This document shows positions 18,416-27,231 of a DNA stretch of 64,000 bases, in pieces. The stretch covers positions 47,345 through 111,344 of the forward strand of contig JAIOPM010000046.1 in NCBI GenBank assembly GCA_021413885.1, written 5' to 3'. A program made the position numbers and the translations under genes. This DNA comes from Planctomycetota bacterium (GTDB lineage Bacteria; Planctomycetota; UBA1135; GCA-002686595). The first letter of the stretch is position 1. Each line of letters starts with the position of its first letter. Under the pieces are notes generated by a model, which worked only from the letters and a program-made list of their open reading frames with translations, was not told the origin of the DNA and ran no database searches.

Positions 18416-18421
18416 ATCCTA
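18416..18421 (-). promoter_or_regulatory. Putative -10 element of the deo operon
   Basis: TAGGAT in the context GCTAGGATGG, 11 nt before the deoB ATG. No ribosome site lies between it and the start. Confidence 0.45.
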
Positions 18422-18515
18422 GCGCGAGCCCGGGTCGGACCCTCGACGCGAGCATTCGGCGGCGATCGCGGATTCTCTCAGAGACCTCATGCGACGAACC
18501 GCGTTCACATTCGCA

Positions 18516-18529
18516 CGGGTCGACCCGTA
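18516..18529. promoter_or_regulatory. 14-bp perfect palindrome in the deoB divergent region, possible operator
   Basis: ACGGGTCGACCCGT lies between the divergent deoB and the exported gene at 18647, about 95 bp upstream of the deoB -10. A dyad of this size suits a dimeric repressor, but no regulator gene is adjacent and GC-rich DNA makes such dyads by chance. The rest of 18405-18646 shows nothing recognisable. Confidence 0.25.
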
Positions 18530-18646
18530 ACCGACTCGACTCCGGGACGTCGAAGATGTCGAACCGTTTCGATCACCGACGACGGGTCGCGGGGTAGAAC
18601 CGGCGTCGCTCCCCGCCCCCTCACGTCGGCACCGCCGAAACTTGCC

Positions 18647-20149
18647 ATGCGCACACTCTCGATCATATTGCTCGCCGCTGTTGCCGCTGTCGGTATCGGC
18701 GCCCTCGCCGTCGCCCAGGATCGGCCGAGCCCCAAGCTGACCTACGACGATCTCGCGCGGCAGTTCATCGACGAACACTGCAAGAAGGACACGCCGATCG
18801 CCGAATGTCCGTTCGAGACGATTCTCGAGAAGGACTACGCGCGGTTCGAGCTCGGGCTCTTCACGGTCGAGTACCCGGCGAGCTTCCTCGACGACAAGCA
18901 GAAGGCCGACGCCCTGCGCGACTTGTTGGTCGGCATGGTCGAACTCCAGGCGCATTGGGTCGATTGGCTCGCTCCGACCGACCCGAAGGCGGAACCGATT
19001 CGTCAGGACCTCGCCGCGGTGCGCGCATGGATCAAGACGTGGAAGGCGGCGTCGCTGGCCGCGTTCCAGAAAGGCGCGGAGAAGGACTGGCTCGCGTGCC
19101 TGAAGGCCGAACCCGCGATCGTCGACGCGACCAAACGTCTGCGCGAGTCGCTGTTCTCGGCCGAGCTCCTCACCCTCGTCCCCGCCGACGGCAAGGCCGT
19201 GCGCGTCGTGATGTGTCCGACACGCCTCGACTTCATGCAGCTGCTCGGCTACGGCGGCCTGGTCGACGAGAACGCGAAGACCACGAACTGGGTCGCCAGC
19301 GCGCCGGAGTGGACGCAGTTCTGGATCGTGTGGACCGTCTGCATCGCGCTCGAATACGCGCCGTGGGAGGGCAACCATCCGGAGTTCAAGACCGGCATGC
19401 CGATGACCAAGGTCGGCGCGACGGGCACGCTGCAGCACGTGGTGCAGCAATCGACGCTCGCGTTGCTCCGCCGTTGTTCACCGATGGTGGCCGAGAGCAC
19501 GTTCGATCGCGGCCTCGCGTCCGAGATGACGATCCAGGTGTGCGGCGAGTTCTCGACGATCGAGAACGCGGGCTCGGTGTACACCAGCGGCGGCCGCACG
19601 CAGCCGTACGAACGCTTCGTTCCCGGTGGCAATCCGAAGGGCGGCACGCTGCCGCCGATGCGCGCGACTTCGCAAAGCGCGATCGTCGAGAACCACTGGC
19701 GCAAAGGACGCGGCACGGATCACTTCCTCGCGCCCCTCCGCGAAGGCCAGAAGAGCGGCGCGAAGGAAGCGAAGGCAAAGGACCCGCTGCCGAACTTCGT
19801 ATTGAGCGGCGGCTCCGACGGCGGCAAGCACATCGTGCACGCGCCGTTCTTCGGACCGCACGCGGCCGACCAGGAGTATCCGCCTTCGACGTTCGTGATC
19901 GACTACGCGGAGTTCTTCCGCGTGTACCGCACGGCGTTCGCGTACTGGCTCTCGACCCACGGCGGCGCGACCGCGCCGGAATCGAAGGACAAGTTCGCGA
20001 AGCTCGCGCGTCAGCTTGCGAGCTGCACGCCCGAGCGCACGCTCGACCAAGTCTTCGCCGAGGTCTACGGCATCCCGCTCAGCGCCAAAGACGGCTCGAC
20101 CGACAACTTGGAGTGGCGCTTCTTGAAGTGGATTCAGAACGGCAAGTGA
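18647..20149 (+). CDS. Exported hypothetical protein
   Basis: 500 aa with a good signal peptide (LSIILLAAVAAVGIGALAVAQ). The mature part is a mixed helical protein with a Cys-containing motif (DEHCKKDTPIAECPFETI), several Trp-rich helices (ELQAHWVDWLAP, WTQFWIVWTVCIALEYAPWEG) and a C-terminal helical part. I do not recognise a domain; lengthy conserved-looking stretches without low complexity argue it is a real, folded periplasmic protein. It is transcribed divergently from deoB and separated by 242 bp. The next gene, on the other strand, ends 30 bp downstream. Confidence 0.78.
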   Translation: MRTLSIILLAAVAAVGIGALAVAQDRPSPKLTYDDLARQFIDEHCKKDTPIAECPFETILEKDYARFELGLFTVEYPASFLDDKQKADALRDLLVGMVELQAHWVDWLAPTDPKAEPIRQDLAAVRAWIKTWKAASLAAFQKGAEKDWLACLKAEPAIVDATKRLRESLFSAELLTLVPADGKAVRVVMCPTRLDFMQLLGYGGLVDENAKTTNWVASAPEWTQFWIVWTVCIALEYAPWEGNHPEFKTGMPMTKVGATGTLQHVVQQSTLALLRRCSPMVAESTFDRGLASEMTIQVCGEFSTIENAGSVYTSGGRTQPYERFVPGGNPKGGTLPPMRATSQSAIVENHWRKGRGTDHFLAPLREGQKSGAKEAKAKDPLPNFVLSGGSDGGKHIVHAPFFGPHAADQEYPPSTFVIDYAEFFRVYRTAFAYWLSTHGGATAPESKDKFAKLARQLASCTPERTLDQVFAEVYGIPLSAKDGSTDNLEWRFLKWIQNGK

Positions 20150-20179
20150 GCGGCGACGCCGCGCGCCGCTCCCGTTCGA

Positions 20180-22279
20180 TCACGGCGAGACCGTGAACAG
20201 ACGGGCCGACGTCAACGTCGACTTGAACGGGTCCGCGGGATCGCGGATCCACGCCTGCACCGCGACCTGAGCACCGAACTGCAGCAGCGGATCCGTACCG
20301 CCCGCGATCACCTGGTTGAAGTCGATCGCGATCGAGCCGTCGCACTGTCCCGTCGTGCCGCCGGAGTTCTGCACGTGGAGTCGCTTCAACGGCAGGACGA
20401 CGCAGAGTTCGCCGCCCTGGAACGCCTGCTGCTGCGGTCCGTGCGTGCCGTAGAAGAAGAGTCCCGACTTGTGGCCGCCGAGGTTGCTGGCGCGCACGGT
20501 GAAGCTCTTCGTGGTCGAAGCGAGATCGCACGCGCAGCCCTCGCTGGTAAGCACCGGGGTGCAGCCCTGCGTGCTGGTCTTCGGCGCACAGAAGTACGAC
20601 ACGGGGCTCGCGCCGGTTTGCTGGTAGCGCGCGACGAGCGGCACCAACCCTGCGCTCGCTTGACGCCCCGCGGCCCACAGTTCGCCGCCGAGGCCGTCGA
20701 TCGCGCCGAGCGACACACCGGGAATGCACTCGAGTCCCGTCGCGAGACTCCAACTCGTCCCGTCGAAGTGCGCGACGGTTCCGCCGACGCTCCAGAGATC
20801 GTCGGGGCCGTTCGCGAAGAGAGCAGCACCGCCGCCCGGCACCGCGACGTTGCTCCAGGTCGAACCATCCCAGTGCTGGAACATCGCGTCGATCGCGCCG
20901 GGGGACCACGCTTCGCCGCACAGCCACACGTCGTCGGGGGCGAGCGCTACGACGTCCCTCAACGTCTGCATCGAACCGACCAACGGACCGGGCATGTGCG
21001 ACCACACGCTTCCGTCCCAGTGGAGGATGTACGAGAACGCCGCGGGATCCGCGCCGTCGCCCGCTCCGCCGACGGCCCAGATGTCGTTCGACGCGAGCGC
21101 GGAAGCGGCGACGAGGCTGTGGCCTGACGAGCTGAAGTACGGCGTCGGCAGGATCTGGAACGTCGAACCGTCCCAGCGCATCGCGAGCGCCGTCTGCGCC
21201 GGCGCGAGCCACTCGCCGAAGAACCAGATCTCGTCGGCCGCGATCACTTCGATGTCGTAGATGATCGCGCCGGTCGCGCCGACGGTGGTCGGCGTGTTCG
21301 CGACGACGGTCCAACTCGTGCCGTCCCAGTGCTGGATCATCACCTGCTGGCCGAGATACGGATTCTGCGGCGTGGTGATCTTCTGCGTGCCCGCGGCCCA
21401 CACGTCGTTCGAGCTCACGGCTTCGACCGCTTCGAACCAAGTCTGCGCGCAGCCCGTGCACATCGACGGCGCGGGCGTCGGTGCGACGCTCCACTGCGTT
21501 CCGTCGTAGTGCATCGCGACCGGGATCGTCTCGTACGTTCCGTTGGTGACGCGTTGCTGGTCGCCGACGGCCCACACGTCGTCGATGCCGACGACGTCGA
21601 GGTCGCGCAAGATCGTGTGTTCGATGTCGGGGCGCGGAGTCGGGCTCTCGGACCAGTCGTAGCAGATCGCGCCGCCGAGGGCGTCGCCGAAGAGCTCGAA
21701 GCTGACGTCGCGCGGATTCACGAACCCGAACGGATCGGTGTAGACGCTCCACGCGGCGCCGCTCGTGACATCGCGGATGCACGCCGGCGACAACTGCGGC
21801 GTCGCGTCGCCGGTCCACCAGTACCAGTAGCCGCTGGATTCGAAGTCGACCTGGACGGAGACGAAGTGCTTGCCCGTCGACGTGAACGGCGTGGGCAGCG
21901 TGACGTCGAGCGTCTGCGGCAACGGCAGCACGACGAGGTGCGGATCGGTTCCGGCGACGAACACTTCGCTCTGGAGCGCGCCGGGCCCGGACGCGGTCCA
22001 TTCGTAGAAGCGCACGTAAACTCCGTCGACGACGTTCGTGCCGCAACAGAACGGACCGTGGCCGTTGACGATCAGGCGCGAGATCGAGCCGGTGAAGTCG
22101 AAGTCGTCGGCGACTTCGATGTTCTCGGACGCGGTGATGTCGCTCGGTCCGACCGTGTAATTAGTCCAACCGGTGTTCCAGACCTCGCCGCACTGCGCGC
22201 GCGCGAGGGCGGCGCTCGAGACGAAGACGGCGAGGGCGAGGGAGAGACGCGCGGAGAATTGAGGGAACATGGCGATCAT
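20180..22279 (-). CDS. Exported beta-propeller protein with the shared C-terminal module
   Basis: 699 aa from ATG 22279 (ATG 22270 is also possible). Signal peptide (LSLALAVFVSSAALARAQ). Residues about 35-230 are a Cys-containing beta-rich domain. Residues about 240-540 carry at least six repeats of the type SNDVWAVG...HWDGTSWT, the blade pattern of YCF48/Kelch-like propellers often seen in surface proteins. The last 150 residues (from STQGCTPVLTSEG) form a module with FFYG, FQGGELCV, LKRLHVQNSGG and a final ARLFTVSP, shared with the proteins at 24920 and 56376. Probably secreted or surface-bound; partner unknown. Confidence 0.88.
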   Translation of the reverse strand: MIAMFPQFSARLSLALAVFVSSAALARAQCGEVWNTGWTNYTVGPSDITASENIEVADDFDFTGSISRLIVNGHGPFCCGTNVVDGVYVRFYEWTASGPGALQSEVFVAGTDPHLVVLPLPQTLDVTLPTPFTSTGKHFVSVQVDFESSGYWYWWTGDATPQLSPACIRDVTSGAAWSVYTDPFGFVNPRDVSFELFGDALGGAICYDWSESPTPRPDIEHTILRDLDVVGIDDVWAVGDQQRVTNGTYETIPVAMHYDGTQWSVAPTPAPSMCTGCAQTWFEAVEAVSSNDVWAAGTQKITTPQNPYLGQQVMIQHWDGTSWTVVANTPTTVGATGAIIYDIEVIAADEIWFFGEWLAPAQTALAMRWDGSTFQILPTPYFSSSGHSLVAASALASNDIWAVGGAGDGADPAAFSYILHWDGSVWSHMPGPLVGSMQTLRDVVALAPDDVWLCGEAWSPGAIDAMFQHWDGSTWSNVAVPGGGAALFANGPDDLWSVGGTVAHFDGTSWSLATGLECIPGVSLGAIDGLGGELWAAGRQASAGLVPLVARYQQTGASPVSYFCAPKTSTQGCTPVLTSEGCACDLASTTKSFTVRASNLGGHKSGLFFYGTHGPQQQAFQGGELCVVLPLKRLHVQNSGGTTGQCDGSIAIDFNQVIAGGTDPLLQFGAQVAVQAWIRDPADPFKSTLTSARLFTVSP

Positions 22280-22479
22280 TGGATGGGATTCTCGATGCCT
22301 CGACACTGGGTCGTTCCGCTGATTCGAGCGCGGAATACAACGCATGTGCCGCGGCCGCGCACCTGCCTTCGCGAGCCCGACGGCGAGTTCGGGAGAACGC
22401 GAGTCCCGATCTCGGACGCAATCGGTCGTGCTTGGACGACGGACCGGAGTTGCGCGGGTCGTTTGCACGCGCGCGGAGT

Positions 22480-22995
22480 GTGAGCGAAACTCCGCGCGTG
22501 GCGGCGACGTCGAACTCGAAGCGTGTGTGGCGCCTGCTCGGCATCGCGCTCGTGCTGATCATCGGCGGCGCGGCGTGGGCCGCGTGCTCCTCGACTCGGC
22601 CGACCGATCTCGGGTGGCACGACAAGCGACTCGCCGCGGCCCCGAGCTCGCCGAATTGTGTGTCGAGCCAAGCCAGCGCATCGGACGGCGAGCACTTCAT
22701 CGCCCCGCTCGGCATCGACGGCGAGCCCGCGCGCGCGTGGCGCGCGGCGACGGAAGCTGCGAAGGCTCTGCCCGGCGCGACGGTCGTCACCGAAACCGAC
22801 GACTACCTCTGGATCGAGTGCACGAGTCGGTTCTTCCGTTTCGTCGACGACCTGGAGCTCGCGTTGAACGCGACCGAGCAACGCATCGAAGTTCGCTCGG
22901 CGTCGCGGCTCGGTTGGTCGGACCTCGGCGTCAACCGCAAGCGCGTCGAAGCGCTGCGCGCCGGTTTCCACTCGCGGCTCGACGCGAACCGCTGA
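22480..22995 (+). CDS. DUF1499 family protein with N-terminal membrane anchor
   Basis: 171 aa from GTG 22480; GTG 22498 is an alternative. A hydrophobic helix (LLGIALVLIIGGAAWAACSS) anchors or exports it. The remainder matches DUF1499 point by point: WHDKRLAAAPSSPNCVSSQA, FIAPLGI, the WIECTSRFFRFVDDLEL stretch and VRSASRLGWSDLGVNRKRVE at the end. The family's function is unknown; members are found in many bacteria and plastids. It is divergent from the propeller gene (200 bp between starts) and converges on the sulfatase-like gene, whose stop is 9 nt away. Confidence 0.88.
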   Translation: MSETPRVAATSNSKRVWRLLGIALVLIIGGAAWAACSSTRPTDLGWHDKRLAAAPSSPNCVSSQASASDGEHFIAPLGIDGEPARAWRAATEAAKALPGATVVTETDDYLWIECTSRFFRFVDDLELALNATEQRIEVRSASRLGWSDLGVNRKRVEALRAGFHSRLDANR

Positions 22996-23004
22996 CGCGC
23001 GGCG

Positions 23005-24786
23005 TCAGGGCTTCGCGCGCGTCGCCTCGACGCGCGCATCGATCCCGGGCAACGTCGGCAGCAGACGCTTCGCCTCGGCGTAGTAGTCGAACGCCTTCGC
23101 GCGTTCGCCGCGCCGCTCCTGGATCTGGCCCAGGTAGTAGAGGACCTCGGGCGTGTGCGGCGCTTCCTTCAACAGCTCTTCGTAGAGCGCCTGCGCGTCG
23201 TCCAACTTCTTCCACGAGAAGTAGAGCAACGCGAGCGACGCCTTCGCCGCGCGGTTCGACGGCACCAGCTCGAGACACGTCTTGAAGTGCGACACGGCGC
23301 CGTCGAACTCGGCGGTGCGCGCGAGCACCTCGCCGAGGTTGAGGTGCGCCGGCGGATTCTTCGGATCGCGGGCGAGCACGCGTTCGAAGCGCTCCTTCGC
23401 CTCGGGGAACTTCTGCTCGGTCATCAGCCCGATGCCCGCCATCACGTCCTCGTAGAGATCGATGCGCTCCTTCATGTCCGGCAGATCGGCCGCGGTGGAG
23501 AGATCGACGCCTCCGCCGCCCGCGTAGCCGAGCGCCGCGATGTCGCGCGTCGCGCCGAGGTCCTCGTTCTTGTGCGCGGTCGCGCCGCCCAGCTCCCAAC
23601 GCTTCAGTTGCGCGGCGATCGTCGTCTCGAGGTCGTGCGCTCGCTGCGGATCTTTGGTGAGCGTGTTGTCGAGCTCCTTGCGATCGACGCCGAGGTCGTA
23701 GAGCTCCGACTTCGGACTGTGGATGTACTTGTGGCCGGCGTGGCGAACGCTGAACGACGGGCTCCAACGGAAGAGCAACGGATAGAGCGTCTCGCCGTAC
23801 AGATCGCGCGCGTCGATCGAGCCGCCGCGCAGCAGCGGCACGAGACTGACGCCGTCGGTCGCGGGCGCGACGATGCCGAGCAGGTCGAGCACCGTCGGCA
23901 TCACGTCGATCAACGACACCGGCGTCGCGACGCGTTTCGCGCGCAGACCGAACGCCGCGGGCAACCGCACGATCAACGGCACGCGCACCGCCGCGTCGTA
24001 GAGGAAGAGTCCGTGCGCGGCTTCACCGTGCTCGCCGAGCGACTCACCGTGGTCCGAGAGCACGACGACGACGGTGTTCTCGAGCAGGCCTTGGTCCTCG
24101 AGCTTCTTCACCAACGCGCCGACGCAACGATCGACGTGGACGATCTCGCCGTCGTACGGCGTGTACTTCTGCGCGAGCTTGCCGGGCGGCGCGTACGGCA
24201 GGTGCGGATCGTAGAAGTGGACGAAGAGCGCGAACGGCCGCTTGGTGTCGCGCGCGTCCAGCCACTTCAACGCGAGGTCGCGGACTTCCGCGCCGTTGCG
24301 CTCGACCAGCGGGACCTTCGAAGCGATCTGCGCGGCGTCGAAGTCGTCGTCGTAGCTCTCGAAGCCCTGCGCGAGTCCGGTGCGCTTGACCAACACCGCA
24401 GCGCCGAGCACCGCGCCGGTCTGATAACCGCTCGCACTCAGCCCTTCCGCCAACGTGACCGCATCGTCGGCGAGCGTGAAGTCCGCGTTGTCGCGCACGC
24501 CGTGATGACCGGGATAGTTGCCGGTGAAGAGGCTCGTGTGCGCGGGCTGCGTCAACGGCACCGGCGAGAGCGCTTCCTCGAACAACACGCCTTCGTCGGC
24601 CAGGCGTTGGAGCGTCGTCGTCGGGAGGTCGTGGCCGTACGGCGAGGTGTGATCGGGCCGCAGCGTGTCGATGCTGATCAAGAGCAGGTTCTTGCCTGGG
24701 CAGAGCGGCTCGACCCTCTTGTCGCACGCGACCGACACGAGCACGGCGAGTCCCGCCGCGAAACCGACACGGAGAAGAGAGTGCAT
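23005..24786 (-). CDS. Sulfatase-fold TPR lipoprotein with Thr in the nucleophile position
   Basis: 593 aa from ATG 24786; a longer frame to 24867 is made by the palindromic repeat. The N-terminus (LAVLVSVACDK) looks like a lipoprotein signal. Residues about 30-400 are an alkaline-phosphatase-superfamily hydrolase: SIDTLRPDHTSPYG (metal Asp), VVLSDHGESLGEHG (metal Asp/His). True sulfatases carry C/SxPxR; here the site reads LTQPAHTS, so Thr replaces the formylglycine Cys and His replaces Arg. That is closer to phospho-transfer members of the superfamily. Residues about 440-590 hold TPR helices. Substrate unknown. Downstream of the FG-GAP gene on the same strand with a palindromic repeat between. 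Confidence 0.88.
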   Translation of the reverse strand: MHSLLRVGFAAGLAVLVSVACDKRVEPLCPGKNLLLISIDTLRPDHTSPYGHDLPTTTLQRLADEGVLFEEALSPVPLTQPAHTSLFTGNYPGHHGVRDNADFTLADDAVTLAEGLSASGYQTGAVLGAAVLVKRTGLAQGFESYDDDFDAAQIASKVPLVERNGAEVRDLALKWLDARDTKRPFALFVHFYDPHLPYAPPGKLAQKYTPYDGEIVHVDRCVGALVKKLEDQGLLENTVVVVLSDHGESLGEHGEAAHGLFLYDAAVRVPLIVRLPAAFGLRAKRVATPVSLIDVMPTVLDLLGIVAPATDGVSLVPLLRGGSIDARDLYGETLYPLLFRWSPSFSVRHAGHKYIHSPKSELYDLGVDRKELDNTLTKDPQRAHDLETTIAAQLKRWELGGATAHKNEDLGATRDIAALGYAGGGGVDLSTAADLPDMKERIDLYEDVMAGIGLMTEQKFPEAKERFERVLARDPKNPPAHLNLGEVLARTAEFDGAVSHFKTCLELVPSNRAAKASLALLYFSWKKLDDAQALYEELLKEAPHTPEVLYYLGQIQERRGERAKAFDYYAEAKRLLPTLPGIDARVEATRAKP

Positions 24787-24813
24787 GCGGAGGTTCGGTC
24801 GACGAAGGTAGCG

Positions 24814-24916
24814 TACGGAGCCAGCCTCGACTCCGCCGTTTTCGCGGGAGGAAAGCGCTTGCAGCAACTCCGAGTGTGGGGCCCGCGAAAACGGCGGAGT
24901 CGCGGCTGGCTCCGTA
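24814..24916. repeat. 103-bp palindromic repeat, copy 1
   Basis: Two 35-nt arms beginning TACGGAGCCAGCC form a hairpin with one mismatch around a 33-nt loop. It starts 3 nt after the TGA of the FG-GAP gene (minus strand) and ends 28 nt before the sulfatase-like start. Copy 2 is at 26756-26858. No transposase nearby; REP- or MITE-like. Confidence 0.92.
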
Positions 24917-24919
24917 GCG

Positions 24920-26638
24920 TCAGGGATTGATGACGAAGCGCAGCGCGTTGCTCAAGCTCGTTCCGCTCGGCGAAGCGATGTCGCGCGACCAGTACTGGCA
25001 GAAGACTTCTTGGCCCTTGGTCAGCAACGGATCGATGCCCGACTGGATGCGCGCGTTGAAGTCGTAGCTGTACGTGCCGGAGCAATCGTTCGGCGGCTGA
25101 TTGCCGCCCGAGTTCTGCACGGCGGTGCGCTTGGTCGGCGACTTCACGCAGAGCAGTCCGCCTTGGAACGGCAAGTTGCTCGCGTCGTAGCTGTAGAACA
25201 GCAGCCCGTTCTTGTTGTTGATGACGTTGGTCGCCTTGACGTTGAACGCGGAGGACGACGACACGCTCGGCGAGCCGCTGAAGCCGATCGCCGGCGTGCA
25301 GCCTTGGCTGTTGACCTTGCCGGTGCAGAACGACGTCGGCCCGACCGGGAACAGCGTCGCGAGGCGCATGATGCCTGCGTTCGACGCGCCGAAGTCCGAG
25401 CCCGGTGCTCCCGCCGCGATCTCGTAGCGCCCGTCGTTGGTGTAGTCCCAAGCACGCGAGAGCGAACGGCCGAGGCGCTCGCCGGTCGAGCCGAGCAAAC
25501 GACCGAGCGGCTCCAACGTCTCGCCCGAGAACCAATACACCGCGCCGCGGTTGGAGCTCGCGATCGGGAACGTCGTCGAATACTCGGGCGCGGCGACGAT
25601 CACGTCGTTCTTGAAGTCGCCATTGGTGTCCTCCGTCATCGCGACCGTCGCGCCGAAGTGCGAACCTGCCTGCGCGCCCGTCCAGTGCACGAGGTCCATG
25701 AACGGGAGGCCGACGGCGATGCGCTGTCCGGAGAAGAGGATCGCCTCGCCGGCGTCCGTGCCGTTCGCGTCGCTGTACGGAGCGCCGACGATCAAGTCCT
25801 TCACGCCGTCGTGATCGATGTCCCACGACGCGTCGAGCGCGGAGCCGAACTTCGAGGTGCTCGAGCCCGAGAGGATCCGCATGAGCGACTGATCGCTCCC
25901 GCGATAGATGTAGACGCGCCCCGTGTCGCTGCTCCAGAGCGGCGCGCCGACCACGATCTCGGGCTTGCCGTCGCCGTCGAAGTCGCCCGCCGCGACGCTC
26001 TGGCCGAAGCCGATGTTCGGAGAGCCCGACAGCACCACGAGCACCGGCGAGGCGCCGGTCACGAGCTTGCGCGGCGACAGAAGGAAGACGTCGTCGCTGC
26101 TGCTGAGCACCGACGCCGGCGAGTTCGCGAGCACGTCGATGCGCCCGTCGCCGTCGTAGTCGCCATAGCGGCACGCGGTGGCGATCGACGCGGAGAACGA
26201 CGCGGCTTCGTACGCGCCGACGATCGCCTTCGATGCGCCCGAGACGACCGCCGCCCTCCGCGTCAGGAACGCGCCGGTGGCCGTCGAGTCGCCGACGAAC
26301 ACGTCGCCGATCCCGTCGTTCGTGACGTCACCGACGGACAAGACGAGTCGCCCGAACGAACTCTGCGGCGTCGAGAACGTCGAACCGAACGTCGGCACGC
26401 CGTTGCCGGTCTCGAGGTACTTGCCGGACACGAAGTAAATCGCGCTCGAGTTCCCTCCGCCCGGCGCGCCGACCACCATGTCGTGGTAGCCGTCGCCGTT
26501 GAGGTCGCCGACCTCGTCCATCGCAGTCGCGACGGCCTCGTCGACGGTGCTGCCCCAGAACGTAGCGACGTTGGATTGAGCGGAAGCGGGCAGAGCGAAC
26601 GACGCGACGACGAACGCAACGGCTTGGAGGCGGCGCAT
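24920..26638 (-). CDS. Exported FG-GAP repeat protein with the shared C-terminal module
   Basis: 572 aa with a signal peptide (LQAVAFVVASFALPASAQ). Seven or so FG-GAP/integrin-alpha-like blades, each with a calcium loop such as DLNGDGYHD, DYDGDGRID, DFDGDGKPE, DIDHDGVKD, followed by VVGAP. This fold is a seven-bladed propeller that usually acts in extracellular binding. The last 150 residues (KVNSQGCTPAIGFSGSP to ALRFVINP) are the module also found at 20180 and 56376. Expected location: cell surface or outside. It is flanked on both sides by inverted copies of the 103-bp palindromic repeat. No clear ribosome site or -10 box; the start is set by the signal peptide. Confidence 0.9.
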   Translation of the reverse strand: MRRLQAVAFVVASFALPASAQSNVATFWGSTVDEAVATAMDEVGDLNGDGYHDMVVGAPGGGNSSAIYFVSGKYLETGNGVPTFGSTFSTPQSSFGRLVLSVGDVTNDGIGDVFVGDSTATGAFLTRRAAVVSGASKAIVGAYEAASFSASIATACRYGDYDGDGRIDVLANSPASVLSSSDDVFLLSPRKLVTGASPVLVVLSGSPNIGFGQSVAAGDFDGDGKPEIVVGAPLWSSDTGRVYIYRGSDQSLMRILSGSSTSKFGSALDASWDIDHDGVKDLIVGAPYSDANGTDAGEAILFSGQRIAVGLPFMDLVHWTGAQAGSHFGATVAMTEDTNGDFKNDVIVAAPEYSTTFPIASSNRGAVYWFSGETLEPLGRLLGSTGERLGRSLSRAWDYTNDGRYEIAAGAPGSDFGASNAGIMRLATLFPVGPTSFCTGKVNSQGCTPAIGFSGSPSVSSSSAFNVKATNVINNKNGLLFYSYDASNLPFQGGLLCVKSPTKRTAVQNSGGNQPPNDCSGTYSYDFNARIQSGIDPLLTKGQEVFCQYWSRDIASPSGTSLSNALRFVINP

Positions 26639-26755
26639 GGCGGAGGATCCCGAGGCGGTGGACGAACGCTCTCGCGCGTCCGTGAACGAGAAGGCTCTTC
26701 GCCTTCCACCACCTCCAGGCGGACCGCCGCCGAAGCGTTACAACGAAAACGGGAG

Positions 26756-26858
26756 TACGGAGCCAGCCTCAACTCCGCCGTTTTCGCGGGCCCCACACGC
26801 GGAGTTGCTGCAAGCGCTTCCCTCCCGCGAAAACGGCGGAGTTGAGGCTGGCTCCGTA
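26756..26858. repeat. 103-bp palindromic repeat, copy 2
   Basis: Perfect 35-bp stem around a 33-nt loop. The loop matches the reverse complement of copy 1's loop at 31 of 33 positions, so the copies are inverted. One stem pair differs in both arms between copies (CGA/TCG against CAA/TTG). It begins 3 nt after the TAG of the 75-residue gene, the same distance as copy 1 from its gene. Confidence 0.92.
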
Positions 26859-26861
26859 TTC

Positions 26862-27089
26862 CTACGCCTTGCCGACAGCCTTGTTGATCAGCGCTTGGAC
26901 GGCTTGCTCCATCCCGTCGACCCATTCGGCGCCGAAATCGCGCTCGAGCAGATCGCGTTCGCTGAACTCGTAGCGCCCCGAGCGCGGGTCGAAGTCGAAT
27001 TGGTAGTCGTGCTCGCTGCCGTCGTCCTCGGTGACCATCACGAGGACGATGTTGTTGGCGGCGTCGAGTTCGGCGCGGAAACTGGCCAT
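26862..27089 (-). CDS. Small hypothetical protein
   Basis: 75 aa (begins ASFRAELDAANN). Acidic, no signal peptide. A beta-hairpin-like first half (IVLVMVTEDDGSEHDYQFDFD) and a helical end (WVDGMEQAVQALINKAVG). Codon use and amino-acid composition look genuine. No known family recognised. A TAACTT hexamer (27148-27153, minus strand, context GCTAACTTGG) could be its -10, 58 nt upstream. It lies divergent to the zincin lipoprotein, and its stop is followed at once by palindromic repeat copy 2. Confidence 0.65.
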   Translation of the reverse strand: MASFRAELDAANNIVLVMVTEDDGSEHDYQFDFDPRSGRYEFSERDLLERDFGAEWVDGMEQAVQALINKAVGKA

Positions 27090-27231
27090 GACCGGTCGAT
27101 TCGGGTGAGGGACGTCGGGAACGCGGCGGGCGAGCCGCGGGGCGACCAAGTTAGCGCATCGAACCCGAACACGCGAGACGCGCGCCGGCGCTTGTCGGGT
27201 CGGGTCGGAGCGACCACGATGGAGCACCGTG

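Noticed and set aside
24786..24867. Extended N-terminus for the sulfatase-like protein
   Set aside because: The extra codons come from the palindromic repeat, and the true signal sequence starts at 24786.
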